64,000 nt of DNA from Sesamum alatum (lineage: Eukaryota; Streptophyta; Magnoliopsida; Lamiales; Pedaliaceae): the NCBI GenBank assembly GCA_034509735.1, contig JACGWO010000012.1, forward strand, positions 19,869,188 to 19,933,187, read 5' to 3'. Numbering within the stretch: the first letter of the stretch is position 1; every line of letters begins with the position of its first letter. The position numbers were made by a program, and so were the translations under genes. This document shows positions 11,148 to 23,701 of the stretch, in pieces. Below the pieces are notes generated by a model. It was given only the letters and a program-made list of their open reading frames with translations, ran no database searches and had not been told where the DNA came from.

Positions 11148-11294
11148 ATAAAAAAAAAATTACATTTTTTTTATTTAAATTTTCCCAATTTTATACTATC
11201 ATTTTGTAAATCAAAAGGCCTTTTTTTTTTTTAATATGTTGAAAAGTATGCATAAATTGAAAAACAAGTATTCATTTGTCTTGAAAATTTAATA

Positions 11295-11756
11295 GGGTTA
11301 ATTACATTTGGACGCACTCTAAAAAATGTGATTGTACTTCCCTAAAAAAGTTTCAAGATTACACCTACACTCCTTCCGAAAATTGTCCGTTTATAATTAA
11401 CCCCCTTTCATTAGGATTTTGACTAAACATGCTGACGTTGGAAAAAAAAAATTACATAAATTTTTTATTTTACCCATCATTTAACATCATCATGTAATAA
11501 TTTTGTATTTATAAGGAAAAAAATATGATAATGTTAACATCACTCTCTCTATATCTATGCATTATATTTATCCTCTTATAAGTACAAAAATATACATAAA
11601 AATATTAAATGATGGGCAAAATTAAAAACTTGTGTAATTTTTTTTATATAATATTTTCCGTTCAAACTCTAACGGAAATGGGTCTAAATGGAGAATTTTC
11701 ATTTGGGGTGTGATTGTAATTTTATATTTTTATAGAGAGTTTAATGTAAATGTCCC
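11295..11756. mobile_element. MULE-type MITE with 9-bp duplication
   Basis: The ends are GGGTTAATTACATTTGG and, read in reverse, GGGACATTTACATTAAAC. The 9-bp flanks AATTTAATA (11286-11294) and AAATTAATA (11757-11765) match at 8 of 9 positions. The interior is AT-rich and non-coding. Confidence 0.72.
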
Positions 11757-12144
11757 AAATTAATAATATTCCAAAAGGGTCTTTTTGTTTCTAGGTTTTT
11801 TCTGAATTTGTCCTTGGTTCAAGAGAGTCAAAAGCAGAAATAATAGCCGTCCAACAGTAATTGCATATAATATTTCAATTAAATCACCAAATTTTCTTGT
11901 TATATATTCTTATTTTTTTAGGAAAAAGAAAATAGAGATTGTTAATAAGGAGTTAGTAGATATGTTTTTTTTTTTTTTTTTTGTTATTACCACAGGAGTG
12001 GGGTTGACGGAAACGCTGTGTTTGAACTCAAGACATCTCCTTCATTGAGGAGAGACAATGTCAATTCAACCAAATATTGACGATATTCGTAGTCGTGTTT
12101 GGAAGTGCAAGAAAGTTAAGTATAGAGTAATATGATAAAGATAT

Positions 12145-13399
12145 GAATAATTATATTTTGTACCCTAGAATAATTGAAATAGACACTTACTACCCTGGAA
12201 AAAAAAAATTGCAGTTCGCACCCTAGAAACTAACTTTTCTTTGCACATTGAAATAATGACATTTTGCAGACCAAAGCATTGGTTGGGGGAAAGGCATAAT
12301 TGTTTCAAAAAAGAGTCTCCAAAATGCAAATTATACATTTAATAAAATATTTACTAACTTATTAATAAGATAAAATATTACCTAATCATTGAGATTCAAA
12401 AATTAACTACCTTAAGTATTTTATATTTTTCTCTTGAATTTATGGTATCAAATACTACATATTAACTAACTTATCAATTAAGTTAATAACTTATCAAATA
12501 TTAACTAACTTATCAGTGAAGTATATATTATTGTATATACAAAAGCAAAATGGTGTAATATTTTGAATTAAAGTTAAGTTCGGTATAATTAATTATGAGA
12601 TATAAATTTTAAAAAATATAATTATGGTACTTGGATTCACAATTTTGTAAAGATCAAATTCCGGCTAAAGTCAAAACTAATTTAATCTTTAAAATTAATT
12701 GAAAATCTTTAAAAAAAAATAAAATTCTATGGACATAGTGGATAGTTAAATAAAAAAATAAATATCAAAAGTGATTATTGAAGAATTGACCAAATGTATA
12801 AAATGAAATATCATATACTTTATGTATAATCTATTTCATTCTATATCCAAAAGTAAACGAGCTTTTAAAGTATTATATAATTTTCTCTTAAGATTTATGG
12901 TATCAGTTATTACTTTAATTTTTTAATATTTGAATCCCAATTATCAATTAATATTTTATTAAATGCAATTATAAACTTAACGTTAATGCAAAACATAATG
13001 CCTTTTTGCTTTTGCATATAGAATAATATATAATACTTTGATAAGCTCGTTAATAAGTTAGTTAGTCAATATATAATATTTGATATCACAACTCCAAAGA
13101 GAAAAATATATAATACTTTGATAAGTTAGTTAAATTTGAATCCCAATTATTAGTTAATAAGTTATCTTATTGTCAAGTTAGTTAATATTTTATTAAATAC
13201 ATATCATAATTTGCACTTTGGAGACTCTTTTTTTGGAACAATTATGCCTTTTCCCCAGCCAATACTTTGACCTGGAAAATTCTAATATTTCAATGTGCAA
13301 AGAAAAGTTAGTTTCCAAGATGTGGACTGCAATTTATTTTTCTTTAGAGTTGTAAGTGTCTGTTTCAATTAATTTCAGGGTTCAAAATATAATTTAGCC
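12145..13399. mobile_element. Foldback MULE-like element, sibling 1
   Basis: Long inverted arms contain 'acccta', 'ttgaaatagacacttac', 'aaactaacttttctttgcac' and 'gggggaaaggcataattgtt' on the left and their reverse complements on the right (13200-13399). The 9-bp flanks TAAAGATAT (12136-12144) and TAAAAATAT (13400-13408) match at 8 of 9. It has 1255 bp and no coding frame. The central region is AT-rich and also carries internal inverted blocks. Confidence 0.83.
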
Positions 13400-14585
13400 T
13401 AAAAATATTGAACACATCCCAAGCACTACGAAAAGGATAAATTGCATTTTGCACTTAGAATTAATTGAAATATGCAGTTACCACCCTAAAAAAATTAAAT
13501 TGCATCTAGAAACTAATTTTTCTTTGCACATTGAACTATTGGCATTCTGCAAGCCAAAGTATTCCCCGGGGGAAGGGCATAATTTTCTAAAAAAGTCTCC
13601 AAGGTGCAAATTATGCATTTAATAAAATATTAAATAATTTGTTCATAATATAAAATATTAAGTATTAATTGGGATTCAAATTTAACTAACTTATCAAAGT
13701 ATTCTACATTTTTCTCTTTGAATTTGTGATATCAAATATTATATATTAACTAACTAACTTATCAAATATTATGTATTATTCTATATGTAAAAGCAAGGGC
13801 CTCATATTTTGCATTTAAATTAAGTTTATAATATGCATTTAATAAAATATTAAATAACTTATTGATAAGATAAAATATTAATTAATAACTGGGATTTAAA
13901 TTTTAAAAGAATAAAGTAATAACTGATATTATAAATCCAATACTGTAAAAGCTCATTTATTTTTGTGTATAGCATAAAATAGATTATCTATAGAATATAT
14001 GACATTTCTTTTCATACATTTGGTCAATTTTTCAATAATCACTTTTAAAATTAATATCTTATTATCAAAATCACATTTTAAAATTTACTATTTGTAACTT
14101 TAGATCACACAACAATTATTTTTCATTAACTATCCAATATATCCATAAGTTTTCTTTTTTTTTTTTAATTATCAATTAACCTTAAAGATAAAAATAGTTT
14201 TGAATTTACCTAGAATTTGATCTACTACAAAATTGTGAATTCAAACGTCATAATTATATTTTCTAAAATCAATTATACAAAACATTTTAATACAAAATAT
14301 TACGCCATTTTGATTTTGTATATAGAATAATATATAATACCCTGATAAGTTAGTTAATATTTGATAATTAGGTAGTTAATATACAATATTTGACACCATA
14401 AATCCAAGAGAAAAATATATAATACTTTCATAAGTTAACTAATATTCGAATCTCAATTATTAATTAATATTTTATATAATTGATAAGTTAGTATTTTATT
14501 AAATGCATAATTTGCACCATGAAGACTCTTTTCTTGGACCATTATGCCTTTCCCCCAACTAATACGTTGGCCTGCAAAATGTTAA

Positions 14586-15004
14586 TGTAGACAAGTAAAT
14601 TTTGCGGCCAATCAAATGACGATAAGTGAAAAATATATATTATTTATCAATTATATACTATTTTTCTATTTATATTTTGGAATTTACTAAATTAATTTTA
14701 AATATAAATAGTTTATTTAATTGATATTTTAATATATATTTCGTCATCAAATCAACGATGGACACGTGTCAAATTGAGGTGTTCCGGCCAATCAAATCAA
14801 GACAAATATTTCTCATATTATCTCTTCAAAAAATACAAAAATTAAAGAGATAATGTTGAAATTAACCAATCATGTCTTCCCAAATATCTAATGTATTTAT
14901 CTCTTTAAATTAAAATAAAGAGATAATACAAAATAAGTGTTCAAGTTCACCACAACTCTACCTCTTTGACAGCTATATAAAGGGGTCCTTGGAACTCATT
15001 CAAG

Positions 15005-15037
<33 letters not shown>

Positions 15038-15545
15038 ATTGAAGACACAAGCAAGAGAGCATTCAAGAAGTCCCGAAATCCTTTCAAGCACAAATCAAGG
15101 AAAATCCATGACGTTCTAGGCAAGATTCAAGGCATTCGTCGTGAAAATCGTCCAAAGTCAGCATTTGATTCGACAAGAAGTCCGAAAACTGACGAATTAA
15201 CGTTATCAAGACCGAAGTCCACCTTGGTGGAAGATCAAAGTCTCAAATCCACCAAGAACATCCCAAATTCAAGTCAAAAAATTGTCAAGTTTATAGCGTT
15301 CGATCCAGGAACAAGTCAACGACCCCCGAATTAACGTTATTTAAAGTCAAAGTTAACATCAAAGGAGATCAAACGTCGAGTTTCACCTCCGAAGTTGCCG
15401 AAGTCAAAGATCACGTTTTTTAAGAGAAGAATCAGAGGTTTTCAAGTAGAGATTTCGCACCCACAAAATACTCAATTCAATTCAAGAATTTATTTGTAAT
15501 ATTTTCTTGTTTCAATAAATTCAGGAACACGAAAATTTGTTTACA
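14586..15545 (+). repeat. 5' LTR of the gypsy-type element
   Basis: 960 bp, TG...CA, with a TATA box at 14974-14980 and an (AC)n run at 15005-15033 just downstream, near the expected transcription start. The (AC)n is longer here than in the 3' LTR, and a segment near 15300-15330 also differs, which explains the 25-bp length difference. The bases just after the LTR (AAATTTTGGCACGCCCAG) are in the primer-binding-site position; I could not assign a tRNA. Confidence 0.92.
14974..14980 (+). promoter_or_regulatory. TATA box of the gypsy-type 5' LTR
   Basis: TATATAA followed by AGGGG; the same motif is kept at 24091-24097 in the 3' LTR. Confidence 0.6.
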
Positions 15546-15615
15546 AATTTTGGCACGCCCAGTGGGACTGCTCTACCTCTCATCTCTTCCTTCAACAAAG
15601 TCTGAAGTATTTTTA

Positions 15616-18393
15616 ATGGACACTCAAGGAAAAGTCATGAAGACGGTGAATTCCAAACTCGCCACAACGAAGTCTTCAAGTTCAAGTACCAAGAGTCTCG
15701 GTGTTACTACGAGGCGTATGTCGAAGAAACTTAAGGAATCTTTCCCAGATGACTCCTCCAATAGAGTCTGCTCAGAAGGACATATTCGTGCCTAACCACG
15801 CAAGCGAAGATGATGAAGATAAATCTCCCCCGTCCTCTCCTCGCTCCGAATCTAGCTACTCCTTCACAACGAATGTGGCTCCAGTCATGGTGACGAATGC
15901 CATGACCTTAGAAGAGCAAATCGCAAGCCTGACAAGAGCTATCAAATGACTCACCAAGCATGTCCAAGAGCAATATGCCCAAATCGCTAGGTTGATCAAC
16001 AAGCCAGATAATGTTGAGGCAAGCCATATTCGGGGAAAGCAAGTCGAGGCTCATGATGAAGTAGAAATATCCACTATAGAGAATTACACCGGGAAGGATA
16101 AACCTGTAAAAGAGCTTCAAGTTTCATCCGATAGATTGATTCCTGTAGACTAACTGAAAGAATTCATTGAAGGGACCATCGGGAGCAAGATTGAGGGAAG
16201 CCCAAGGTCATCCTTTACCTACACCAAGCCCTACACTCCAAGAATTGACAACTTGAAGATGCCGATGGGCTACCAACCACCAAAGTTCCAACAGTTTGAC
16301 GGTAAAGGCAATCCTAAGCAACATGTGGCTCACTTCGCCGAAACATGCAACAATGCTGGAACATATGGGGATCACCTATCAAATAGTTTGTCCGATCGCT
16401 AAAAGGCAACGCATTTGCTTGGTATACTGATTTGGAGGCCGGTTCAATTGATGGATGGGAGCAACTAGAGCAAGAGTTCCTCAATCGATTCTATAGCACT
16501 AGGCGGACCGTCAGCATGATTGAACTTACAAATTCCTAGCAGTGGAAGGATGAGCAAGTTATCGATTATATCAATAGGTGGAGGAATCTGAGCCTCAACT
16601 GCAAAGATCGATTATCTGAAGCTTCCGCCATTGAGATGTGCATTCAAGGGATGCATTGGGGCCTTTGCTACATTCTCCAAGGGATCCTGCCAAGATCATT
16701 CTAAGACTTCGCCACTCGAGCGCATGACATGGAATTAAGTATGGCAGCGAGTGGAGCGGAAGGACCACCTGTTTAAGAACCCCGCAGAACCAAGGAAAGA
16801 TAAGAAGGCAAGAAAGGGGGCAAGCCTTGTTTGGAAGCTCCAAACAAGGAATCCATGGCAGTAAATGTGGTACCCTTCACGCTCCGAAGCAAGACAAATA
16901 ACGGTAGCATCCTAAAGAATAATGCTCCTTACGAGAGACCACAAAGAAAATTAACCTTGAAGGAAATGCAAACAAAGCAATATCCTTTTCTTGATTCCGA
17001 TGTACCCGGCATATTTTATGACTTGTTGGAAGCTAACCTCATCGAACTACCCTAAGAAAAATGACCTGAAGAAGCCGAACGAATAGATGACCTAAAATAT
17101 TGCAAGTACCATCGTTTAGTTGGGCATTCGATACAAGATTGCTTTGTGTTCAAAGACAATGTTATGCAGTTGGCTCGCCAAGGTAAAATCTCTCTTGAAG
17201 AAGATACTGCGACAACAAATGTAACCTCGGTCAAGTGTGGGTCTTTTGACAGTGAAGCCTACTGCAATACCACACATGAGAATGATACTGTGATTAATGA
17301 GGGCGGGCGGTCTAAAAAGGAAGATTCCTCTGATAATGATGAATGCATGTCCACCACCACTTTCACCAACGAAGATTTGCTTCTTGGGTCAAAACCACAT
17401 AATCGCCCCTTGTTCGTCGCTGGATATGCACGTGAACAAAAGATGAATAGAATATTGATCGATGGAGGCTCTGCAGTCAATATCTTACCCCTATGAACCT
17501 TGAGAGACTTGGGGGTCCCGATGGATGAGCTTGCAAACAGCCGCCTCATGATTCAAGACTTCAATCAAGGAGGACAAAAGGCTGTCGGCATTATAAGGAT
17601 AGAATTGTTGATGGATGACATGGCGTCAACTGCACTATTCCACGTCATAGACGCCAAGACTTCTTACAACATGCTTATTGGCTGCCCTTGGTTGCACGAA
17701 AATTCTATGGTCCCCTCAACATGGCATCAATGCTTCAAATACTACCGCAATGGCGTAGTGAAAAGGGTACTCGGTGATACCAAGCCTTTCACCGAAGCTT
17801 AGTCGCACTTCGCCGACGCTAAGTACTACGTTGAAACTGCCAAAAGAGTAAAAGAGATTTCACCCTCAGAGAAACCAAAGTCACATGACGATCGAAGCAT
17901 GAGGAGAAATGATCAGTCCGCTGTCGAGGCCAGATTTTCAAAGAGTCTAACTCTACCATTGACTCAAATCAACCCGAGGCAACCATCGAAATCGCCACTC
18001 GAAGGATTTGTGTCCTCAACCCAAAAGGAAGAAGAGGGACATGAAGCATTGGCTATAGATAGAGAAGGGTATGATCCTAAGGCCTTCCAACTGCTAGTTA
18101 AAGTCGGGTATAATCCACAAGAAAGATTAGCCCTTGGAAAGCTTTCTCCCGAAGCCACCAACAAGAAGCTCCATGGACTCAATGCCACCCAAGTGATGTT
18201 AAAGGAAAAAGGGCATGCAGTCCCAGATTCACGTGTAGGTCTTGGCTTTATCCCTCCTAAGCCTATCCGCATCGCCACAAAAAGGGCCAGCAGCAACCAT
18301 GTCAGCGAAAGTCTCTCCTCAATAGAAGATGACCAAGGGAAAGAAAATCCACAAAGTCTGTCTTCAACAGACTTGGCCCACGTAAAAGAATGA
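15616..18393 (+). pseudogene. Gypsy-type gag and aspartic protease remnant
   Basis: The likely start is ATG 15616 (MDTQGKVMKTV), 71 bases past the LTR. A retrotransposon gag domain follows in pieces at about 16200-16750 (QFDGKGNPKQHVAHFAETC, then NAFAWYTDLEAGSIDGWEQL and FLNRFYSTRRTVSMIEL). A protease-like segment follows at about 17395-17700, with RPLFVAGYAREQK, the active-site-like ILIDGGSAVNILPL and [13 protein letters not shown] tail occupies 17899-18393. The frame is broken near 15790 and 15948, by TAA near 16152, by TAG near 16540, by TAA near 16703 and 16776, and by TGA at 17494-17496. The protease has DGG where active retroviral-type proteases have D[TS]G. No RT follows. Confidence 0.84.
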
Positions 18394-19176
18394 TGTATAG
18401 AAAGACCAACAATCAATCTGTCTTTAATAGACTTGGTCCATAGAAAAGAATGATGCACAAAAAGAAAGCCATGTCCAAGGTGGCAGCGCAATCCAAGGAA
18501 AACATCACATCCTCGCATAAACTTAGAAGTTTGATTCCTTCCCAAATGAGACGCCACATGATACGCCACACGACTCTAGACATATCATGTGGCAGAGTCT
18601 TGAAAGTTAAAACAAGAACAATGGTCTTCACCCGAGTTCAACTTGATGACGAGGATGACAAAGAAAGCGTAGCATCATCCAATTATGTTAACGGCAGTGT
18701 TGAAGAAGACATTACCCAAGTTCATCACATCACCTTAGCTGAAAATGATGAAGTTGAAAGAGAGGATACCGAAGATGGCTTGAAGACGCCTGAAAAAAAA
18801 AAGAAGAAAAAAAACAAAAAAACCAAAAAAATAAGAAAGAAAAAAAAAGCTCCTGGCCCGCATGGGTATAAACTGTGAACGGCCCTCCCCTCTCCAAACA
18901 AATATTTTGTACCTCTGAACTACGAATTAACTTGATCCTCGTGATGAGGTACGTAAGCAGCTTAGATATTCTAAGTTCAGTCATAACACTTAAATGAGCT
19001 TTATTTTTCTTATGAAGTTGTCGAGAGTGGAAGTATTCAAACATGCTCAAAGATTGCAAGATAGAAAGAAAAGAAAAAACTTCTATTAAGTAATCTCAAG
19101 GAAACATTGGAGTTCATGACATAGAATAAAGAAAAAGGGAATCAAATGCAACAAAATAAAAGGTCCTAAGCGAATC
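18394..19176. other. Retrotransposon spacer between gag-protease and the antisense PMD gene
   Basis: Degenerate sequence: a plus-strand frame to 18878 ends in a lysine-rich tail coded by an A-rich tract (18790-18850). I see no reverse transcriptase or integrase motif here on either strand. This is also the 3' flank of the convergent minus-strand PMD gene. Confidence 0.6.
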
Positions 19177-21983
19177 TCAAGCAAAGGGACGCAAATCCTT
19201 CAACCCTTCCTTGAGGGCTTCCAAGTGTGTCCTTGAAGCCTCCAAACTTGCAACTACTTCATCGTTGAGGGGGGTGGTATTCTTAACCGCTGCAATTTCC
19301 TCCACAATTTCACGAACTCCAACTTGGGCACTATGAAAAAGTTGATTTTCTTCCTTCAGAGTAGCACACAAGTGCTTCCTGCGCTCTTTCAAATCCGCAA
19401 GCTCCTTCTCAACACGCTTCAACTCGTCCGTAGTAGATTGGACCTTGAAAGCTCCTCCACTTTCTTTAGCGCGGGCCTCTTGAAGACGATAGTTGGCTTT
19501 CTTTAAATTCCGGTCGAAAAGATCTTTGGATAACCTTTAAGAAGACGACGACCTCGCCTCATCATAAGCAGCAGCCTTGGCGAACAACGTGTTCATCGAT
19601 TCTTCCACGTTTGAGATATCAAAATTCTGAAAACTCTTCATAGACTCAAGAACGAAGTAAACGTCGTCTTCGATTGATGAGATGAAATTAATTGGGGTGT
19701 TTGATATCTTCACGAGAAGATCACTCCACAGCTTCTGAAGGAACTCCTTTTGATGATTAAGAAAGGACCTCTCGCCTTCAAATACCGACACAGCGGCTTG
19801 GCAGGAGGGTTGTTTTCTCTTAAGCCCTATTCCAAGAGGACGAGTCGTAGCCAACAAAATCAACACTTGGCTGTCTTGGGAAGTTTCATCATCTTCAACG
19901 GCTAAGACCTCAGCTTCGAGCTACAATGATGCATTGGCTAGATTTAGAAACAAAATAAAATCTTATAACCAAAAAAAAAAAAGAAGAGGAATAAAGGAAA
20001 AATAACCTCCTTGACAAAGTTCAACATCGATGGTTCATGACTTGAGCCTTCATCATCAACGTTGATGTTTATTGGTTTCGAATCCCTCTTCGGCCTTTTC
20101 CAATGACGATCAGGGTCGCTACTCCCACTTACTTCTAAGGAACGAGGAGCACTTTGCTTCTTATCTATTTCAAGGGGTTCGACCACTTGAGAATTTCACT
20201 TGGGAGGGGAAGTAGCCGGCTCGCAAGGATGATCTTGGGCGACTCCTTCATCACACTTCTTGCCTTTTGGAGAAGTTTAACTTGGGCCTAAGGCAAGTAA
20301 CTTCATCACGTTTTCTTCAAAGTAGCCACTGTGAACTCCAAGCCACCACCTTTTGTACGCCTCTGATGAGAACTTCTTCATATTTGGGAGCATGAGAGGG
20401 AACAACACTTTTTCCATAGTTTTGGACAGAATGCACATGCGCCAATAACGGATTCCACCCTCTAAAGTGGCTTTGCGAACGTCTTGTGAAAGAATCCCCG
20501 GCACTTCTTGGAAGAAACCAAATTGACGACTAAATCGATGAGGGCTATAGGGCTCAACAACAAAATGATCGCCTTGCCACAGAGGAAGGTAGTTCGAACG
20601 GACGGCCATGAAATAGATTTCTTCAGATTCTGTGGCGTGTAGTCTGTGAATGAAAAATCCTTGTCCCTCACCATCATGTTGCAATTCCAAGAGATAAAGT
20701 CGCCTCTGTGTAGCCGCTTTCTCGCCTCTTGTGGATCATAGTATTTTGTGCCTTCTTCGCCTAAAAAGAGCGTCATCTTGGGCCCACGAACGCTTTGCAC
20801 AAGTTGATAATGAGTCTTGAAATAATAAGCTATCCAACGATAAGCAAAGTGAATCGAAAATGGAGAGTGTACGCGAGTTGGCCTTGGGGAGTCGGAGATC
20901 TTATTCAAACCTCTGTAAATACTAGCCAAGACAGGAACTGCAAGACTGATCCTTTGACCGGCTGCCATTTTGAAAACACTTGGGTTTTATTCAACCAACA
21001 TCTTGAGTGGGAAGGACAAAAGTACAAAGCCAACACGCCAAATACGCCGCCAAGAATGTCTCTTCCTTTGAACTCCCTTCGATACCAAGCCTCGAGAACA
21101 ATGCCTCGTCCGCCATGGACCACTTGCCATGTACCCCAAAGGTCCCAGAGGGGTTATGGGTTGACTTAGGACGAACGACCTTCTTCTCTTTACACGGAGG
21201 GGGCTCGCGGTATTTCGTCGCCCTTCTAAGCCAAAACTTGACTCGTTTATCGACATGAACTTGAGAGGATTGGCCATCATTATTACTCTTTCGAAGCAAA
21301 TGGTAGGCGTGAAGTAGGAACTTGCAAGAACGAGGCACAAGTCTTCTTGTCTCGTCAACCCCGTTAAGTTCCTTGGCACTTGGAACAACTTCGTCATAAA
21401 AGAGTCCCGCCATAGGAAGTCCGGAAAGGGTATGTACATCCCACAACGAAATAGACAATTCTCCAAAGGACGTTAGAAGAGTGTTGGTAGATGGGCACCA
21501 CGCTTTGCAAAATGCCTTGATGATATCGGAATTGCGGTCGTAGGTAAATAATGTGGCATATACGGCATCATATACTTGGGCCGCGACTAGCTTGTCTTTG
21601 CACCGGCTAAGTACGTCTTCCATCCATTCCCAAAACCCTTTGATGAAGCGGAACTCACCGGCAACGTGAACATTGTCGCTCCACTTGGCTTTCCCTTCAA
21701 TGATGCAGCGGACTAGCATCGGTAGAAAGTTTGGTTCGTCGGAACAACGGTGATGGATTGCTTGCAAAGACCACACCTTAGAAGTCTTGCTCAATGAAAC
21801 CTCTCGAGACCATTGCTCCATGTGAAGTGGAGTTGTCAACCTCGGCCATTGCTTTGCATGTCGACCAATGAGAGGAGTATGAGTCGCCAAAGTTGTTCCT
21901 TCCTCCAAAGGTTGAGTCTCATCGTCAAGAATGATCAAGTTTTGCTGACCGGAAGAAAGAGACTCGTCTTTGAAATAAGCCAT
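19177..21983 (-). pseudogene. Plant mobile domain (PMD) gene on the antisense strand of the retrotransposon, frameshifted
   Basis: The start is ATG 21983 (MAYFKDESLSS). The long first part (to ~20991) carries PMD features: GFWEWMEDVLSR, DAVYATLFTYDRNSDIIKAF, FCKAWCPSTNTLLTSFGELS, the hallmark SISLWDVHTLSGLPMAG, then KWSMADEALFSRLGI and ACWLCTFVLP. A frame change near 20985-21000 leads to 20968-20640 (GQRISLAVPVLASIYRGLN). Another near 20640 leads to 20690-20277 (NYLPLWQGDHFVVEPYSPHR). C-terminal exons follow: 20186-20008 (basic, likely nuclear), 19920-19537, and a coiled coil with HLEALKEGLKDLRPFA ending at 19177. Introns are plausible but not fixed. Gene order and orientation match antisense PMD genes known from plant retrotransposons. 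At least two frame breaks make this copy unlikely to be functional. Confidence 0.84.
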
Positions 21984-23701
21984 GTCGCAAGCTATTGAAA
22001 CAAGGAGAAATAATTTGACTAAGTTTAAAACAAAAACAAAAAAAAAACTCAAATAAATCAAATTAAGGAACAAGACATGAATAAGCACATGGATTCGCAA
22101 AAGAATTGTGCTCAATGATCTACCCCCTTATATGCTAGGTCCGAACCGTATTGAGACCATAGCTTGTGAGGTGTTCATATAAAAAGCTAAAATACACTTA
22201 TCATCCTCAGAAAATATGCCGCAAATACTCATTTGGGTTTGGCCCAAATAAGCAAAGTTAATAAAAAGAAGAAATTTTCTTTTCTTAATCCTAAAGAAGG
22301 AATATGATTCTTTTTAATCCATTGGGCCTCCATATCTTCATTACACTCGTTGAGCCCACTGAATTTGGATTTGGGCATGCCTCATGATAATTAAGAAATA
22401 TTTTTCCTCCATGTCTTCATTGTATTAAGGCAAAGAAGGAATATGATTTGTTTTTTTCACAATTCACTAGACTTCTCAGAGGTGCACCTCAATGCATTAA
22501 CGCCCAAGGACGCAATATGATTTCTTGTTGTCTTTTTCTAAATTCCTACACTACGACCCAAAAGGAGAATCTCATGCACATAGCAAGCAAATCAAAGGCT
22601 CTATCACTCAATGTTTAGTTTGAAGCAGACAAAGATTCCATGACTTCTAGACTAATTAACTACCAAAAACAAAGACGAAAAGAAGGAAAAGAAAAAAACT
22701 AGTGGTCGGCAAATAAAAAAAAGGGATCTCAAAAAAACGAAATATGATGTTGAGAAAAGAAGTGATATCATAACATACCTTCAGCTAAATTTTCAACACC
22801 GGCGATCGAAACTCCGTTGCTTCAGAAATTCCTTCAAAAATTTCCTCAAGTTGCTTTAGAGACTATTAAAGCGGGTTGCTGCAAACACTGGACCAAAACT
22901 CGAAGAAACCCAGCAATTCGAATCAACAAATGCACGTACTTGTCGTTTGAATCAGAAAGAGCACAAAATCTGCAAAAAAATTCAAGGAAATTTCTGCATC
23001 AGCTCATTGAGGCGTTAAAACAAACACTTGGTGTGCATCCCAGAAAATTGAGAAAGAAAAAAATATTTTGCTAACACATCATACCACATATTCTTCCGAC
23101 GATTAACCTTCACCATATGCAATCAATGTCAGATTAAGCTCTTTATATAGAGGTGCAATTGAAGTATTTGAGTATAATATGAATTTTGGTTCAATTAGAA
23201 TTTAATTGTCAAAACATATTTGGAATCATTGTTCATCCTCAATCCGATAAGGAGACATGCTGACCAAAATGTTGAATTATAAAAGGATTTGGAAACTCTA
23301 GCATTCTGCATCTCCACAACTCACTGCTTCAAGGAGGAATTGGAGAGAATTTCTTCTTTCATCGGCCGAAGAGGAGACAAGGCAATGTACAGGGGCCAAC
23401 GTTTGTGGATTAATATTTAGCTAATGTTGTGGGCTAATCAACAAGGCCCAAACATCAATTAAATATATTATTGGACCAGATTTGATATCAATTAAATTGC
23501 TAGCCCAAGACTGAACACATACAAAAAAAGAAAAAGTGTGTGACTCGGTTTGGGGGCTCGTTGTGAGGCCCGACCCGACTCTCGGCCATTTCAAAAAAAA
23601 ATAAGGCCCAACTAAATTCAACATATATTTTCGCGACTCATTCACCTCGAAAATTATATTTTCAAGTATATATATTCGTGAACGAGTCTCGAGGGGGCAT
23701 T
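21984..23701. other. Retrotransposon non-coding region: upstream of the antisense PMD gene, to the 3' polypurine tract
   Basis: About 1.7 kb without a supported gene. It should hold the promoter and 5' UTR of the minus-strand PMD gene. The end, GAGGGGGCATT (23691-23701), is the polypurine tract next to the 3' LTR. Short frames at 22817-23074 (+) and 23421-23741 (-) match no family I know. Confidence 0.55.

Larger units (their letters stand above)
7198..11185. mobile_element. Mutator-like element carrying a half transposase and an antisense PMD gene
   Basis: The element has a perfect 9-bp target duplication CAATTTTAT (7189-7197 and 11186-11194), the length typical of MULEs. The inverted ends begin GGGAAATTTAAAT on the left and read GGAAAATTTAAAT in reverse from the right. 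They stay similar for about 75 bp through a GGGGTA-rich palindrome to TATAATAGG. Inside, a mudrA-like 5' half on the plus strand faces a PMD gene on the minus strand, and the two meet near 9190. Both ends hold 27-nt palindromes. The transposase catalytic domain is absent, so this copy is non-autonomous. Coding frames are decayed, but the ends and duplication are clean. Confidence 0.9.

Noticed and set aside
19177..19422. Separate small coiled-coil gene
   Set aside because: Position, strand and composition fit the C-terminal exon of the antisense PMD gene in the retrotransposon.
22817..23074. Short lysine-rich plus-strand frame in the retrotransposon
   Set aside because: No similarity to gag, RT or integrase, and it overlaps the likely upstream region of the antisense PMD gene.
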